Positions 1 to 12,552 are shown, counted from the first letter of the stretch. The stretch is DNA of 64,000 nt from Tetmemena sp. SeJ-2015 (GCA_027382625.1 JAJKFJ010020664.1:1-64000), one strand, 5' to 3'. The notes: generated from the letters alone by a model not told the origin. Program-made: numbers and translations.

Positions 1-2407
1 AAAGTTTTTTAAAAAAACCCCATGATAGGTGAAAATAGACTAAAACTTATTCTAGCTACCGAGATAATGAAATTGCTACCAAAAAAATTTTTAATGCTAA
101 ATTAAAAGGAATTACTAAAAGCAGCTCTTTTATTATTAAAGAATTAAAATTAAAATTATTGAAAAATTTTAAAATTTTAAAATTTTTAAAATTTTATTCG
201 CCGCAAAAAATTTTAAAAGTTTTCCATATTTACTTATTGAGAAAAAATTTAAATTTTAAAAATTTAAAGATTTTTTGATTACAGAAAAAATTTTTAAAAG
301 GGGTTTTTATTAAAATTTAAATAAAATATTTTTTTCTATCTTTCGAATTCATTTTTAATAAATATATGCCTTAATCCTAAAATCACACTTTTGAGGCTAC
401 TTATCAGTTTTAATTTGAATTTTTTGTAAGCATTTCGAATATATTTTCACCGAATCCTTTTAAAACTTAAATACTGCTTAAATTATTTTTACTTTTCCAA
501 TTACTGCGAGATATTTTGATCAGGAAAAACATTTATAAAATTTATTTACCTGTCTGATTTTAATCTGATCTAAAGTCACTCATTAAGTGGAAACAATTCT
601 GATCACCATATCTCAAATTTAAGTCTAGATTTTATTTTCTTTCAAATCTATCTAAAGTGTAATCACTTATTCGTGTTCATATATATTTCTTTAAAAAAAA
701 TTGTTCCTATATGAATTAACTGTCAATTTTTCTTCCTAAGAGTATTTCTGAAAATTTTTTTTTAAAAAATTAGAGTTTCATATTTATTTTTTTTTAAAAA
801 ACACCAAAGAAAATAATAATCTTATAAATTAAAAATTTATTCATTTTTAAAAAATACGAAAAAATTAAAAAAAAAAAATTTTAATCTGTATTTATAGATT
901 AAAGCAATAATCAATAATCAGAATAATAATACAATTAAATTTGCAAAAAGTCAAATTTTTGTCGAATAATTGCTTTTGAACAAATAATTTTATAAGAGAG
1001 AATTATTTGAATCTTCTGAATCTTTATTTAAAAAAATTCTTCAGTTGCCAGATAGATATTGCATTAAAATGTCTAACCTTTTAACTATACTTGCAATTTA
1101 TTTTAAGATTCCATAGTTTTTATATTGAATATTATTTTATAATACAGTTCTAAGTTAACCTCAATATTCATGAGAAATACATAATTCAAATAATATACCT
1201 ACTTATATATATTATCTTTTTCATAATTTAGAGTTTATTTTGTTAGAGTAAAGAGATGCTAATTTTTAAATATAATAAAATTGTTGAAACTTATTTTTAA
1301 GTTAAATATGATTTTTTCTCATTGATTTAGAAATTCTGTGAAGAAACATATCAAATAAATTGATAGTAATTCTTCATGTGATAATTATAAATCAATTTAA
1401 TTTTATTAATAAAAAATTAGAGTTATCAAATGGAACCTCAGACTTGATAAAGCATATTTTATAATATATTTAGGGATATAATTAAAATAATTACTAAAAA
1501 ATACAGTTTTTAAAAATTGAGTTTCTCTCTGCCAATAATCAATAAAAAATAAGAATATTAATCTTTAAAAATTTTCAAAGAAAATCTTTTAAAAAATCAT
1601 TCAAATTTAAGCCTCTTAATACTTATAGAAAACTTTCTTATAAAAGTCCAAGAAGAAATAGTAAGGTCAATTTTTATTCTCCATTTAAAGTTATAATTAA
1701 TAATTTCCCCCTTATATAAACAGTAATTTATACTTTAAATAAATTGCTTATTAATTTTTCCAATAGATTGATCCTTTGAACATATAATAATTTTTATTAA
1801 GTTTTCAAATAAATTAATATATCTTTTAAATAAATTAATAAGGCAATACTCACGTTTCAAATAGTGAGTGATCATTATTTTAGTAATTAAAATCTTTCCC
1901 TTATAGTACTGATTAGCAAATAAGATTTTTGGTTCATGTCTCTTATTTCGTCCAAGGCGTGAGTTTATAAGTAGTTTAGATCCTTCTAATTCTTGTCTCT
2001 TTTCTCAATATCAGTTTCGCTCTACTCAGTACAATTTAATACCCAATAACTTTACTGATTAAAAAATAATTTTATGTCAATTTATTAAATTATAAAATTC
2101 TGAGGAAAGGATTTTGAATAAAGCTCTATGATAATCAAAATTGGTAAGGTCAAATAGGTTTTTAAGTATGGTGTCTGGACATTTTACGTTCAATTGTATT
2201 TTCTTCCATCTTACTGATAATAATTTGTGTTCTTTTAATTCATTTATTTGATAAGCTTAAGCAAGTGGATGATTTCTTAATCATGCAATAAATACTTAAA
2301 TATAACTTACATTATAGGCTTAAAAATGTTTAGAATAAAAAGCTTTTAACACTATATTTATATTTAATATGAAGAAATTAGCAAGTAATTCATATAATAT
2401 TCTCTTC
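1..2407. other. AT-rich gene-free stretch
   Basis: Very AT-rich DNA with long A and T runs. I see no frame with protein-like composition on either strand, no RNA gene and no telomeric repeat. In the germline context it fits germline-limited spacer DNA, which is inference. Confidence 0.6.
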
Positions 2408-4068
2408 TCAAAATATTATTTACGTGGGTTTATTCAATAGGTCTCTTGTGGTCACAATACTTGAGAAAAACTAGTTTGTGGCTTTTATGATAGCAGCCAG
2501 TTGTTTGATCTTCACCTCTGAAAAGCATTAAATAAAAAAAAAGAAGTTTATACTATTCCTAATAATCTAACTAAAGACTTACAGTGAATTTGCTCTTTTA
2601 ACGTTTTTGTTTGGCTCCCTCCTCTGTTGATTTCACTCGATTACTTAACTTCTTCCTCTTCTTCCATTTTGACACCTGCTTCATCTTTTTCTGAATCCTA
2701 TTGCTCCATGTCATTTTGTTCAGTGGCCTCAAATTAGTGGTAAGCAGCAGCATAGTTAAGGATTTTCTGGTTGGTCTCTGCCTTATTTAAAGAGGATCTC
2801 GAAAACTCCAGAAGCATCGCATATGTATCAAGTTCATCCGAAGTGACTCCGAAATCAGAGAGCTCACTCAATATGTGATCGAAATATCTCTCTAGGAATT
2901 CCTTGTTATCCATAAAATAGAAGATGGATTAAAAGAGAGTTACAATTTAATTGATAGATCTCACAATTAATAAGAGTGATGAAATTGTATTAGAGGGAAT
3001 AAATTAATTGATTTATAAGTGCATTGAATTTAATTTTTAACCAGCTATACCTTGCTTTTTAAGGAATTCATCAACCTTTCGCATAGTATTAGTGCCATCA
3101 TATCCACTAAGGTTTCCGGAAGTAGAGTTGTCTGGATTTATCGGAATTTCAAAGGTAGTGGGAGGATTTTATTGATATTGGAATGTTTGGAGTCCTTGGT
3201 ACTAATTTTGGATAAGTTAAGGATTGTAATTTGCACCCCAAAGAAAAGGAGGCTGATTGGAGGGTTAAACAGTCTACAGATAAGTTGGAGTCTATGATAA
3301 ACGCGAGTTAGCAGTGCCAAGCATGGGCTGTGATTGATATGGAATCGTCTATTAGAAACTGAGAGGAGTAGTGAAATTAAATCATTGTATTGACATTTTA
3401 AAAAATAAATACGAAGAAAATCTAAAACATATCTATTTCAAATGTTTTATTAAATAATTATCTCTCTGATTCTTTAAAATCTATAAAGAAAAATATCTCT
3501 TCCTTCACCCAGAAAATAGAAAAATTCTTTAAACTTTTTTTTTAATTTTACTTAGAATAAAAATAAATTATAGTTGTATTTTTATTAAATAAATAGAAAT
3601 TATAAATTAAGAAGCTAATAAAGAGGATATTTAAATATGCTCACCAAAATATCATTGGTTTTCTTGCTTTTCTCATTATTTTCAGATAGTCATCCAAAAA
3701 GTTTTTCTAGAATTTATAAATTTTAATTTAAGAAGCTGCTGTTAATTAAAATTAAGATACTTTGACTGTAAATGATTTTCTTTTATAATTAATTTAATTA
3801 GTAATTTATAACCCATTCTCTAATAAATTTTTAATTCTACAATATTTAAACAACTTTAAAATTTGCTGCGCCGATCAGACGATTAGTAGATGCACTGAAA
3901 GATTGATTTGCTTGCACAGCTCCAGTCATTTAATACTGTACGAATAAGCTCTAAAGCTATGTCTGATTTTGAGGCTGCTGCTGCTGTTGAAACTAGTTTT
4001 AGAATAGCGGATGCTGATTCTGGTTCACTGCAGCCGGAATCAAACTTTGCTAAAAATAAGGCAATCAT
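2408..4068 (-). CDS. Gln/Asn/Pro-rich protein in several segments
   Basis: Not recognised. Three coding blocks lie in the same orientation and I read them as one interrupted gene. The block at 4068-3870 gives an Ala/Ser-rich helical piece. The block at 3358-3041 gives a Pro/Gln/Asn-rich piece with segments such as NPPTTFEIPINPDNSTSGN and RKVDEFLKKQG. The block from 2913 starts MDNKEFLERYFDHILSEL and runs through an acidic Glu/Gln stretch. A GT..AG intron lies near 2518-2583 and the stop is TGA at 2410-2408. The second and third blocks share one open frame across the AT-rich sequence between them. The AT-rich gap 3360-3865 is presumably an intron or IES, but I did not solve its pointers. One gene versus two is uncertain. 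Codon choice and low complexity support coding better than any homology does. Confidence 0.45.
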
Positions 4069-4467
4069 TCTAAATAAAAATAATAAACAAGAATTTTACA
4101 TAAAAACATAGTTTTCTTTAAACAATTCAAGCAATATTGAGGAATTTTATTTATTAACCAAAGAAAATAAAAAAGATTCAAAGTTTCGCAGTCTAATTTT
4201 AGATTATAATAAATTATTATATTTTAGAATTTATATTTTCTTGCTATTTAGCATATTTGTAAGTCTCATTATATAAATTTTTACATAGACAATGTAATTA
4301 GATAAATTTTATTTTCTATTTCTAAGATTCCTTGGACTTATGGAATTAAAATTATAAACACAGTAGTTCATAAATAATAGAATCAATTTTGAGCAACCAC
4401 TCTCAGTGTATATGCGTTTAGCCCGTGATGCTACTGAAAAATAGAGATTTGTTGCTCAATAAATTCG

Positions 4468-4957
4468 ATGAAATAACCTATCTATAAATCGAACCTCGCA
4501 ACATACAAGTCTTTAATCGCTCTGAGTTCTCCTTCCATTTAAGTTAGCGCCACATAAAAAAAATTTCAACTGATCGGAATAAGAGATAAAAATTTTTACC
4601 CAACTCAAGCAACTTCAGTATCTCTTCTAAGTAAGGTGAGTCATCTTACCGAAAATATCTCTTTCTCAAGTAAAGAAAAAGGGCAATTCAACAAAAGCCC
4701 AAGTAACTCTCTCTACTTTGGTTGCCTCAGTGACTTAATAACGAAATTTTTTCTTTATGGGCCCTGTTATCCTTGATAGAGGATCTTTAATCTTAGCTAA
4801 GCAAGATCTTATTTTTGGAATTATGCTTTTCTCACTTGACTTCAGAACTCATTATAATCCATGCACATCTCATTTAGATCATTATTTACAACTAGATGAT
4901 TATAAAAGGCAGTCTTTAGAAATCTTGCGCTCACTTAAACCTACGATAGAGTTCTAA
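4468..4957 (+). CDS. possible coding segment(s), Ser/Thr-rich
   Basis: Not recognised. From ATG 4468 a frame runs to TGA 4774-4776 with protein-like composition (LSSPSIQVSATQKK, then NKSPSNSLYFGCLSDLI). From about 4757 a second frame continues the protein-like signal to about 4957 (MGPVILDRGSLILAKQDL). The change of frame could be an unsolved IES junction or two unrelated fragments. Only TGA stops translation here, so open frames of 100 codons are expected by chance in AT-rich DNA, and this call is weak. Confidence 0.25.
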
Positions 4958-6266
4958 ATTTTATGTTTTTATATAATAATTTTTAAAATTCTAAGATTCT
5001 ACAATACTTATTGTTGTTGTATATCTTAGGTACTAAAGTATAAGTTAAAAATGCAGTTATGATTGTTGTTTATCTAAATATGCTAGAGGTTGGGATTAAA
5101 AGAGTTTGTTGCATCACCCATCAAGTTGTTATTAAGATTTTGCTCTTGCATTACAAATTTAAATTTAAATTATATTTCTAAAATGAGCCATTAATATCTC
5201 ATGAGGCTAATTTATAGCATCATATAACAAAATTATACAGATCAAGAAAAAGGAATTTACAAAAATTAGAACATTAAAAGTACTAAGATTAAATTTTGAT
5301 AATAAGCCATTATTTATCAATTGCGTTATTCAAGATTTGATAGTTTTTATGATTAGAAAAGCAGCTTATGAGTTACTATGGCCTTTAATTTTATTTTAAG
5401 GATATTTTTTCATTTGACATAAAATCATAAGAATTGAGGATCCTAATTTTAATCTTTAATATTTTCTAACTTTTGCTTGAGAAAGTAAGTTTGTATTTGA
5501 GCTGTGATAAATAATAAAAACAGCATATTTTATTTCTTCACTAATTCTCTAGGTTGAATTTTTTCTCTTTAAATTAAGAATTTACTTTTATATGAATAAG
5601 GAAAATTCAAATTTAATTGTGAAATAATCTTATCTTAAATTTCTGTACTGACTATTTAAAAATAACTAAAAGCATTTTAAGTGGATAAAAACTTGTTCTA
5701 AATTTCTTAAATAAGCTAAAATATTTCTTGATTTATAATGCTGAAAATTTAAAAGTGATAAGAGACTTAATATAAAAATTAAGAAGGATTAAAAAGTGGT
5801 ATCATTTGGACTTTTTCTAGCAATGTGACTATTTAACTTAAATATTTGATTCGAACAAAATTTGTACTAGAATCCTCAGAGAAGACTAAGAAGCGACAAG
5901 TGAGTTTCACTTTATTTTAAGATTTATAGTTGTTGATAATCATCATTATATCTTCTGTTGAAAGGTATTTTTAAGATAATTATAGATTTAAATTGTTTTG
6001 CTAAGTTAAGACCATTTTATCATAAAGGCAAATTCATTATTTTTAATCAATCCTTTTTTTATTTAGCGCTAAAATTATTAGAGAATGTATTTGATAGTAT
6101 GCTATAATTTTGTAACTCTAAACTATCTAATTTAAATTGATGCGATTAAAATTAATTTAAAAATATAGAAAAAGTTTTAAATTTAAATATTAATCCTCTA
6201 GTTCTATTTAAATTTAGCAATTTGCATATATCTAATTTTAATGACTTTATAACTTTAAAATAGAAC
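4958..6266. other. AT-rich spacer
   Basis: Strongly AT-rich, with no frame that reads as protein for any length. I see nothing specific in it. Confidence 0.5.
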
Positions 6267-8248
6267 TCACCCATAAACTTTCAGCAAAATCTATTTTAAA
6301 AATAATAGAGCTTTTTATAATAATTATCTATGAGAGCAAGCTAGAGAGGAGTAGTTTGTCTCTCCAAAAGAATTCTCTTCTAAACTTAATTTCATACTCA
6401 TTAAATTTATTACCCTATCTAAGATAAAATCATTTTTGGAAGGGATGGTGATCTTACAATCTTTATATATAAAATTATATTTATAAGTTTGCAAAATTTC
6501 TTATAATCTTTGGAATTGTTAGTTACTTAAGATGACTTGACTATAATCTCTTAAAATTATCAACAAGTAAAAGTGAATGATTCTTTATGTGTTCTCTTTT
6601 TTAGAGATAGTTTTGATGATCTGCACCTCATAGAGTGGCTTTCTATGCGAGTTCTGCACTTGCATAAACTTTTTAGAGAAGATATGTATGTAGCCAAGCC
6701 TACTGTTCACATCCTAGGTTTTCAAAGATACCTAAAACACTCTCAAATAGTTGTCAGAGCAGAATAACTTCTGAGAGCAGCTTCTATTTACAGACTCAAG
6801 CTCCACAATTACCTTACTCTTCATTTTAAATACAAAAGAAGATTATAAATAAATCATTTGACCTTGCTGCGGGAATAGTATCAGTTTCCGATTTAGGGGG
6901 ATTTTCACCATTTTACTTTAACAAAAGCATCAGTTAAAATAATGAAATTCAAGAATAAGCATCCTTTTCTCACAACTTTGATCTTCGATTGCTATGCTCC
7001 TTTATAAAGCATTAAGTTTCCCTTAGTCTTCTCAAGATTAAAATGAGCAAATTTATAATAATTTTTTATGCTTATAAGAGTAGAGGATATTTCAACTTGA
7101 TTCATATTGTTCTTCCTGATTTGCAACTTTGCTACATTTTTTAGCATGTCGACTGCGTATGCGTCATAAGTGTTTTTCTCTAAAAATTCAATGATATTTC
7201 TACTCTAAAATATCACTCTTTGCAATGAATATAAATTCCTTGTATAGTGAATTCATCTGTTTAAGTTGCTTAATATTCACAAAACTGATCTGAGGTCCAT
7301 TTCCAGTTCCCTTATTCTCCTCATCTTCACTATCCTCCTCTTCTTCGCTTACTTGTTCTGGTTTTTTCTTTGCTTCTTAAATCTGACTTAAAGGCGTTTT
7401 GAAATAGCCGCTGCTCTTTTCGTAACTGCTGGAGTATTGTGAATCTATGTTTAGCATTTTCTCAGAACCTAGCATTTAAATTTAAAATAAAGAATGGATG
7501 ATGTAAATAGACATTTAGAAAAGCATTCCGATAGACTCTTTAGGATTTGCTTTCATAAATTGCTAAGCGGAGGTATTGAAATTTTCATTATCAGGCCTAG
7601 GAGAGGAGAAAAAGAAGCTCTGCGTTTCGTTATGTCGATGAGTCTGGTTCTTTTAATTTATAAACTCCTCATTGGCCTCTGACTTCAAGTTAGAGAAATC
7701 TATAACTTCAGATTTCCGGAAAGGGCGCGAGGTTGTTGGATAATTCCTGGTTTGATTATTCTTTTAAGTCTCGGATCCATTGCTTCTGTACTGCTATCCT
7801 GGAATTGCTAAAAATTCGAAATTCTATGTTGTTGTGATAGTCTCCGTATTATAAACTAAAGATAGAAAGATGTAACTTCTTTATTCTTGGTCGTTTTAGC
7901 TTGAGTTATATATTGGAAAATGCTCTCGAGATTATTGTTCAGTTGCATATTAGGACCTCTCTTTTTGCTTAAAGATAAAGCAAAAGGATGATGAATATTG
8001 AACTCAATTAAGCTTTTTTTCTTGGGCTTGGCTTCGACAAAATTTTGGTCTTTAGATGACTCCTGGCTTTAAACTTCAAATACTTCCTCCATAGTGGCCT
8101 TGGCTATCTTGGTTTTCTTTCGTTATGTCATCTTAGGTCGAAACTTAAAAGATACTATAAGTTTAAATATCGATATCATTATTTTTTAAATCTTGTTTGT
8201 ATTTTGACTCATCAATTGCATCGTCTGAGTCTAGCCCTGGTTATTCAT
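6267..8248 (-). CDS. unrecognised protein, IES-rich
   Basis: Not recognised. The start ATG is at 8248-8246 (MNNQGQTQTMQLMSQ). Four IESs (pointers ATCTT, AACT, AGCATT and CTCTAAAA on the plus strand) and one 50-bp GT..AG intron (6867-6916) must be removed. The frame then runs to TGA at 6269-6267, roughly 580 residues. The N-terminal half is polar and low in structure (EVYNTETITTQNFEFLAI). A Glu-rich acidic run (SEEEEDSEDEEN) is followed by a helical region (NIKQLKQMNSLYKEFIFI). The C-terminal third is rich in hydrophobic and basic residues. No catalytic motif is visible. The exact restoration of frame at each repeat is strong evidence that this is a real gene. The C-terminal limit below about 6560 is less certain. 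Confidence 0.7.
7178..7210. other. IES, pointer CTCTAAAA
   Basis: CTCTAAAA occurs at 7178-7185 and 7203-7210. Deleting 25 bp joins the minus-strand codons for SDILEKNTYDAYA in frame. The insert has no GT..AG ends. Confidence 0.85.
7471..7527. other. IES, pointer AGCATT
   Basis: AGCATT occurs at 7471-7476 and 7522-7527. Deleting 51 bp joins KESIGMLGSEKML in the minus-strand gene. The insert keeps the frame open, so here the support is composition plus the repeat. Confidence 0.7.
7854..7877. other. IES, pointer AACT
   Basis: AACT occurs at 7854-7857 and 7874-7877. Removing 20 bp restores the frame through TTKNKEVYNTETITTQ on the minus strand. Confidence 0.75.
8130..8194. other. IES, pointer ATCTT
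   Basis: ATCTT occurs at 8130-8134 and 8190-8194. Removing 60 bp joins MSQNTNKMTQRKKTK in the minus-strand gene and deletes a strongly AT-rich insert. Confidence 0.7.
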
Positions 8249-8678
8249 AAATAAATAGTTCCCTCTAAAAATTCTGAAGATAAAATTTTTAAGAACAATT
8301 TTAGCAATAAAAACTGATTGTAGCATGCACTATAAACAAAAATTAATTTTTAAATTTTTGAATAAGGTTTCCGATGTGAATTCTTTGAGTTTTGCGTATA
8401 AAGTGAGACAGCGATTATTGGTGTGAGGGTGTAAGTGCTATTTTTATTAAGTTTAGAGTACTCAAATTACGCAGCTTTGCAATTATTATAAAGTGTCTCG
8501 CATAATTTATAAGCAAAGTCTATCATCTTAAAACCACATTTATTTCTAATTTTAGTTAAAATAATTAGCATAGAGGATTAGGCTTCAAAATTAGGGAGTT
8601 AAAAATTGTAAAAGTGAGATAGTATTAAATATAATAATAGAAGTAGTAGAATAACTGCGAAACAGAAAACTAGCAAGT
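8249..8678. other. intergenic spacer
   Basis: Spacer between two divergently oriented genes, so it probably holds both upstream regions. It is AT-rich with no recognisable coding or RNA element. Confidence 0.4.
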
Positions 8679-9889
8679 ATGGAGAGTAGCGACAAGTACA
8701 GATCCCTTGAGGAATTGGTCAATGAGGACAGAAAGTAGGGTGGATCTACTCACAGTGGAGACAACAACAAGCGCTTTGAAAAAGATGGAGGCTACAAGAA
8801 AAGGCACCAAGAGTCAAACTCAGGATCAGCAAACAGTAAGTAGAGAGCTAGACTTCTTTCACTTCATTAAGTTAATTCATTCCCGCTCTTTGGAGGATGA
8901 ATGAAATTTCAAGCAAGAGAAGTAAACTTTGATATAGCCAACAACTCTGACTACAAAGTGTTCGTGGGCAACCTTTCTTACGACACCAACTGGAAGTCTC
9001 TCAAGGACTTCTTCAGACAAATTGGAGATGTGGTGAGAGCTGATGTGTTTGAAGACGACAGAGGCAGATCCAAGGGTGTTGGAATTGTAGAGTTCAAGTT
9101 CAAGGATGCTGTCCCCAGAGCAATCAGAGAGTTGAACGGCCAGATGTTGGACAACCGTGCTATCTACGTGAGAGAGGTGGGTAACTTTTCGAGTCTAAGC
9201 AATTCTGCTTCCATTTTTCGAGAGACTGCGTGAGGTCCGAATTTGGTCGGTAAAGTTTTAGAGTTCTATTAACAAAATTGAAGTATATGAACTTTACTTT
9301 ATTCACCATCCTGAGTCTCCTGATTGAATTCGGGCTTCACGTCTAGGCTTTTCTTGAAAGATTGGGAGCTTGCAATAAAGAGCTTGACCTCAACGAAACT
9401 TTGATTATTTGGAGTGATGGTGTTAATGGTGTGGGATAGGATGAGCGCGAGGACAGACCTGCCAGAAATTTGAATCAACATTTTTCTAATCTCTCTTTAA
9501 ATACTGAGAGAAGAACTGAGAGACCTGAGAGAGTTGAAAGAGTGGACAGAGTCGGAGAGTACAAGCCAAAGCAGAGCAGAAGCAAGTCCCGATCCCTTTC
9601 AATTCACAAGAGAGGCGACTACGGTTCCAAGAGTCACTCATCAAACCCAGGCTACAAATTGTTCATCGGCAACTTGCCCTTCAGCGTGAGCAGCACTCAA
9701 CTCAAGGAGGCCTTCAAGGAGTTCGGCAACCTCTTTGAAGCTGGCGTGCAAGTAGATGACAGAGGAAGATCAAGAGGCTACGGCATCGTTGTGTTTGAGA
9801 ACCAGAGTGACGCTGAGGAGGCTATCAGACAGATGGACTAGGCTAAGTTCAACGACAGACTAGTCACTGTCAGGTTCGACAGAAAGTGA
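8679..9889 (+). CDS. RNA-binding protein with two RRM domains
   Basis: Predicted RNA-binding protein of the SR/hnRNP type, with about 265 residues after removal of intervening sequences. The N-terminal 55 residues are polar and Lys/Ser/Gly-rich. RRM1 carries RNP2 (VFVGNL) and RNP1 (KGVGIVEF). An Arg/Ser/Glu linker (KQSRSKSRSLSIHKRGD) leads to RRM2 with LFIGNL and RGYGIVVF. It ends VTVRFDRK-TGA. A TAG inside RRM2 (9842-9844) is read as Gln, which supports code 6. An intron at 8836-8913 and a 332-bp intervening sequence at 9177-9508 have GT..AG ends. The second one contains an antisense coding segment. Gbp2/Npl3-like shuttling factors share this layout, but the exact orthologue cannot be named by eye. 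Confidence 0.85.
9228..9481 (-). CDS. orphan coding segment nested in the RRM gene
   Basis: The minus strand of the 332-bp intervening sequence of the RRM gene carries an open frame with clearly gene-like codon choice. It contains ISGRSVLALILSHTINT and QSFVEVKLFIASSQSFKK. It is higher in GC than typical inserts here. It has no obvious complete start or stop of its own, because the frame runs on through TAA codons beyond about 9299. I read it as one MDS of another, unidentified gene placed inside an intron or IES of the RRM gene. The alternative is a chance antisense frame. Confidence 0.5.
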
Positions 9890-9994
9890 GAAGTGAGCGA
9901 GTGGGCAGCTGGAGTTCTCGAGACTCGCAGTTGCGTGAGTGAGCGTGGGGTGAGTTCTGAGTGTGTGTAGGAGTGAGGGGGTAGGATCCAATAA

Positions 9995-10025
9995 AGCAGC
10001 AGATACTCTCGTAGTATCTGCTGTT
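9995..10025. promoter_or_regulatory. perfect 10-bp stem-loop after the RRM gene
   Basis: CAGCAGATAC (9997-10006) and GTATCTGCTG (10014-10023) form a perfect 10-bp stem with a 7-nt loop, extended by a G-T and an A-T pair. It follows AATAAA (9990-9995), about 105 bp after the stop. It could be an mRNA 3'-end element; function is not known. Confidence 0.5.
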
Positions 10026-10152
10026 ATCAGAACCAACTAGCTAACTTTGATATTCAATTCACTAAGCTTTAATTGTTATAATACCTTCAAATACTTGCTC
10101 TTATTTCAAGACTCATGGATTTTTATTAAAGATTATAAAAAGAAATTTCTCA

Positions 10153-12552
10153 ATGGAGTAGGACATCAGTAATTATCAAGGTGAGTAATTGCAAAAGACC
10201 GGGGAACGATAGTAAAGCAGTTCAATTTCTTAGCTCTTTTATTTTCATTTACACTTTGAGAGAAGTAAATTTAATTTTATAGGCAACGATAACCCTGAAG
10301 TAGCAACAATAGCAGCAGTTACAGTAAATTCGTAAATTACTCCAGACCAAATAGTCAAGAATATAAGAAGTTGTAAGTGTGTGCTGTTATACTTCTGAAA
10401 CGACTTTCTCTGATATCATCCTAAGCACATTTTATCAATACAAATATAGAATTCGATTCTACTAATGAGTTATTCAATCAGTTGAAGAAGAAGCGCATTA
10501 GACTTTAAGATCTAGAACCAAAGTAAGTGTCCATTCGAAGAAATTTTAAATATAGAACGAGAGAAGATTTTGAAGATGGAAATACTAGCCGGAAAGTTGT
10601 GGATGTGAAATACATGTACTACTAAAAGAAAAAGCTAGTCAAAATGGCTCAGCTGAGAGAGATTGTTACGGAGAAAAGGCAACAGAAAAATTTACCGATT
10701 GATTACTACGCTTCTTAGACATCGCCAACAGCTTCTCCTTTCAAATCTTTCAAGAGAGGGATGATGGAGAATCAATCTATGATGTCGATACAGAATGGAT
10801 CCGCACAGGCAGGAGGGTTACAGTATCAAAGTCAAGGTATGCTATCTACTTCGGTACTCTAGAATGATACAGGCTCAAGCATTCTGAATATCAAGACACA
10901 TGAAGATATATAGATTGTATATTCTTCATTATTGGTTGAAGATGAGGGTACTTTCCTAACTGGGGTTTAAACTGGACCCTCTGTATATATAGATCAAAGC
11001 CCTTACAAGCAGTAGCAGTCACTGTCACCCACTTCAGTGAAGAAGTTGAATAAGAAGCTATCAAAAATCTCTAACTTACTTTCCCAGCAGCATATATCTT
11101 CCATGATGCCAGCGCTTAACACCTCTGCCTTGGTAGTGAATAAATAGCCTGACGTGCCTTTGAAGAGAGCCTTGAGGCATCAAACCCCAGATGTGCTCAT
11201 CTAAAGAAAGAACGAAGGTCTTGAAAAAATGGGAGTAGCCAAGAAGAAGTTAGATCAGTTAGCAGACCAGAAAAAGCAACAATTTGAGCAGAAACTTAAA
11301 GATGATAAAGAGAAGTATAGGAAGCTGAAGGAGATGATTGAAATAGATGAATATGAGAAGTAAATGCGATTGCAAGCAGCTAAAGATAAGGAACTTAAAG
11401 GCGAGGAAGAAGAGAGAGAAGGAGGAAAAAGAAATTGAGAAAAAGCAGATGCAAAGCTATAAAGAACTACTCTCGTAGAGATAGCTGAATGAGGAGCAAA
11501 AGAAACAGGAGTTTGAGAAAATCACCTTTATTAAGTTGAAGGAGCAGCAATTAGAACTGTAGAGATAGAAGGAAGAAGAAACCAAGAAATTGAAGCGAAT
11601 TAAGATAGAGGAGCTAGAGGCTTAGCGAACTCTTGAACAAATTGAAAGTAAGCTATCACGCATATCCTCAAAGCAGATGATATCTATTATGGGGATCATT
11701 TATGATTTAATAGAAACTTTATTTTAATGGATCCAAAAATCGAGGAATGAGAAGTATTAAGAGATAATAAAAGCTAAAACTGAATTTTAGCAAAAATTAG
11801 AGTAGGAGGAAATTAGCAAAATTAAGCATGAGCTTGATAAATTTCGACTCATAAGCGAGAAGAGACAGAAAATAGAGGAGGATAGAAGAGAGTACACTCA
11901 AGCAATTTAAAAATTCAATAGGGAAAAACAAGAGAAGCAGAGGCAGTAAAGATAAGAAGAGCTTAAGATGCAGGATAAATGGAACTTATCTGTCATGGAA
12001 AAGCATAGGAAGCAACTTATGCAAGTCATCCATAGAAATTAGTCGATTGGAGAATCAGTTAAGAGTCATTAAATTCGATATTTCTTATTCATCTTTTCAA
12101 ATCAGTTGAAGCCAAGAAGGAATTGCTTAAACTTCGCTTTTAAGACTAGAACTACTATCAGACAGAGAATTCCCTTGAGAGTAGGCAAAGGAAGGAGCAA
12201 CTTATATTGAAGCATAAAAAGAAACTTGATCAGTATTTGGAGCTTAAAGACCGTTAAGAGAGGGTGATTACTTTATTTAGTATTTGATATAAGGGCGTAG
12301 GAGTTGTAAAGATTGACTGAGATGCATAGAAAGAGAGAAATCCTAGGATCTGAGAACAAATGGTTCTAGACTTTGAAGCCTCGGAATAAGGTGCTAGAGG
12401 TGAGTCTAAAGAAAGTCTTACTTAACAAGGATCCTCTACCTTAAATGAGAGCGGGAGGCTAGTTAAGAGTCACCTTAGCTAGAGACAATTCAAAAAGCAG
12501 TATTGCTTTGAACTCTCAGGACGATGAAACTCATCACTCACTCTACCTTTGA
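10153..12552 (+). CDS. long coiled-coil protein
   Basis: Not recognised beyond its structure. ATG 10153 opens MEQDISNYQG, and short GT..AG introns follow near 10180-10280, 10372-10448 and 10520-10556. The first third is Ser/Gln-rich and low in structure (SPYKQQQSLSPTSVKKLN). From about residue 250 to the end the protein is Lys/Glu/Gln heptad-like sequence typical of long coiled coils. Two further intervening sequences lie at about 11650-11745 and 12055-12105, and an intron at about 12266-12300. A frame slip near 11403-11427 is repaired by an apparent 19-bp IES. The stop is TGA 12550-12552. A cytoskeletal or scaffold role is inference only. Confidence 0.7.
11403..11427. other. possible tiny IES, pointer GAGGAA
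   Basis: GAGGAA occurs at 11403-11408 and 11422-11427. Removing 19 bp avoids an in-frame TGA and restores the coiled-coil frame (KGEEKEIEKKQM). The purine-rich context allows chance repeats, so the exact edges are unsure. Confidence 0.5.

Noticed and set aside
6867..6916. IES with AACTGAT repeats in the 6.3-8.2 kb gene
   Set aside because: Joining at AACTGAT (around 6880 and 6935) leads to an early stop. The GTAAAA..GCAG intron gives a long protein-like continuation.
9165..9515. TGAGAGA repeat as pointer for the RRM intervening sequence
   Set aside because: Joining at that repeat shifts the downstream RS/RRM2 frame. The GT (9177)..AG (9508) join keeps it.
11380..11430. Programmed frameshift in the coiled-coil gene
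   Set aside because: The slip is removed by deleting one of two GAGGAA repeats with the 13 bp between them, the same rule that works across the window. An IES is the simpler reading.
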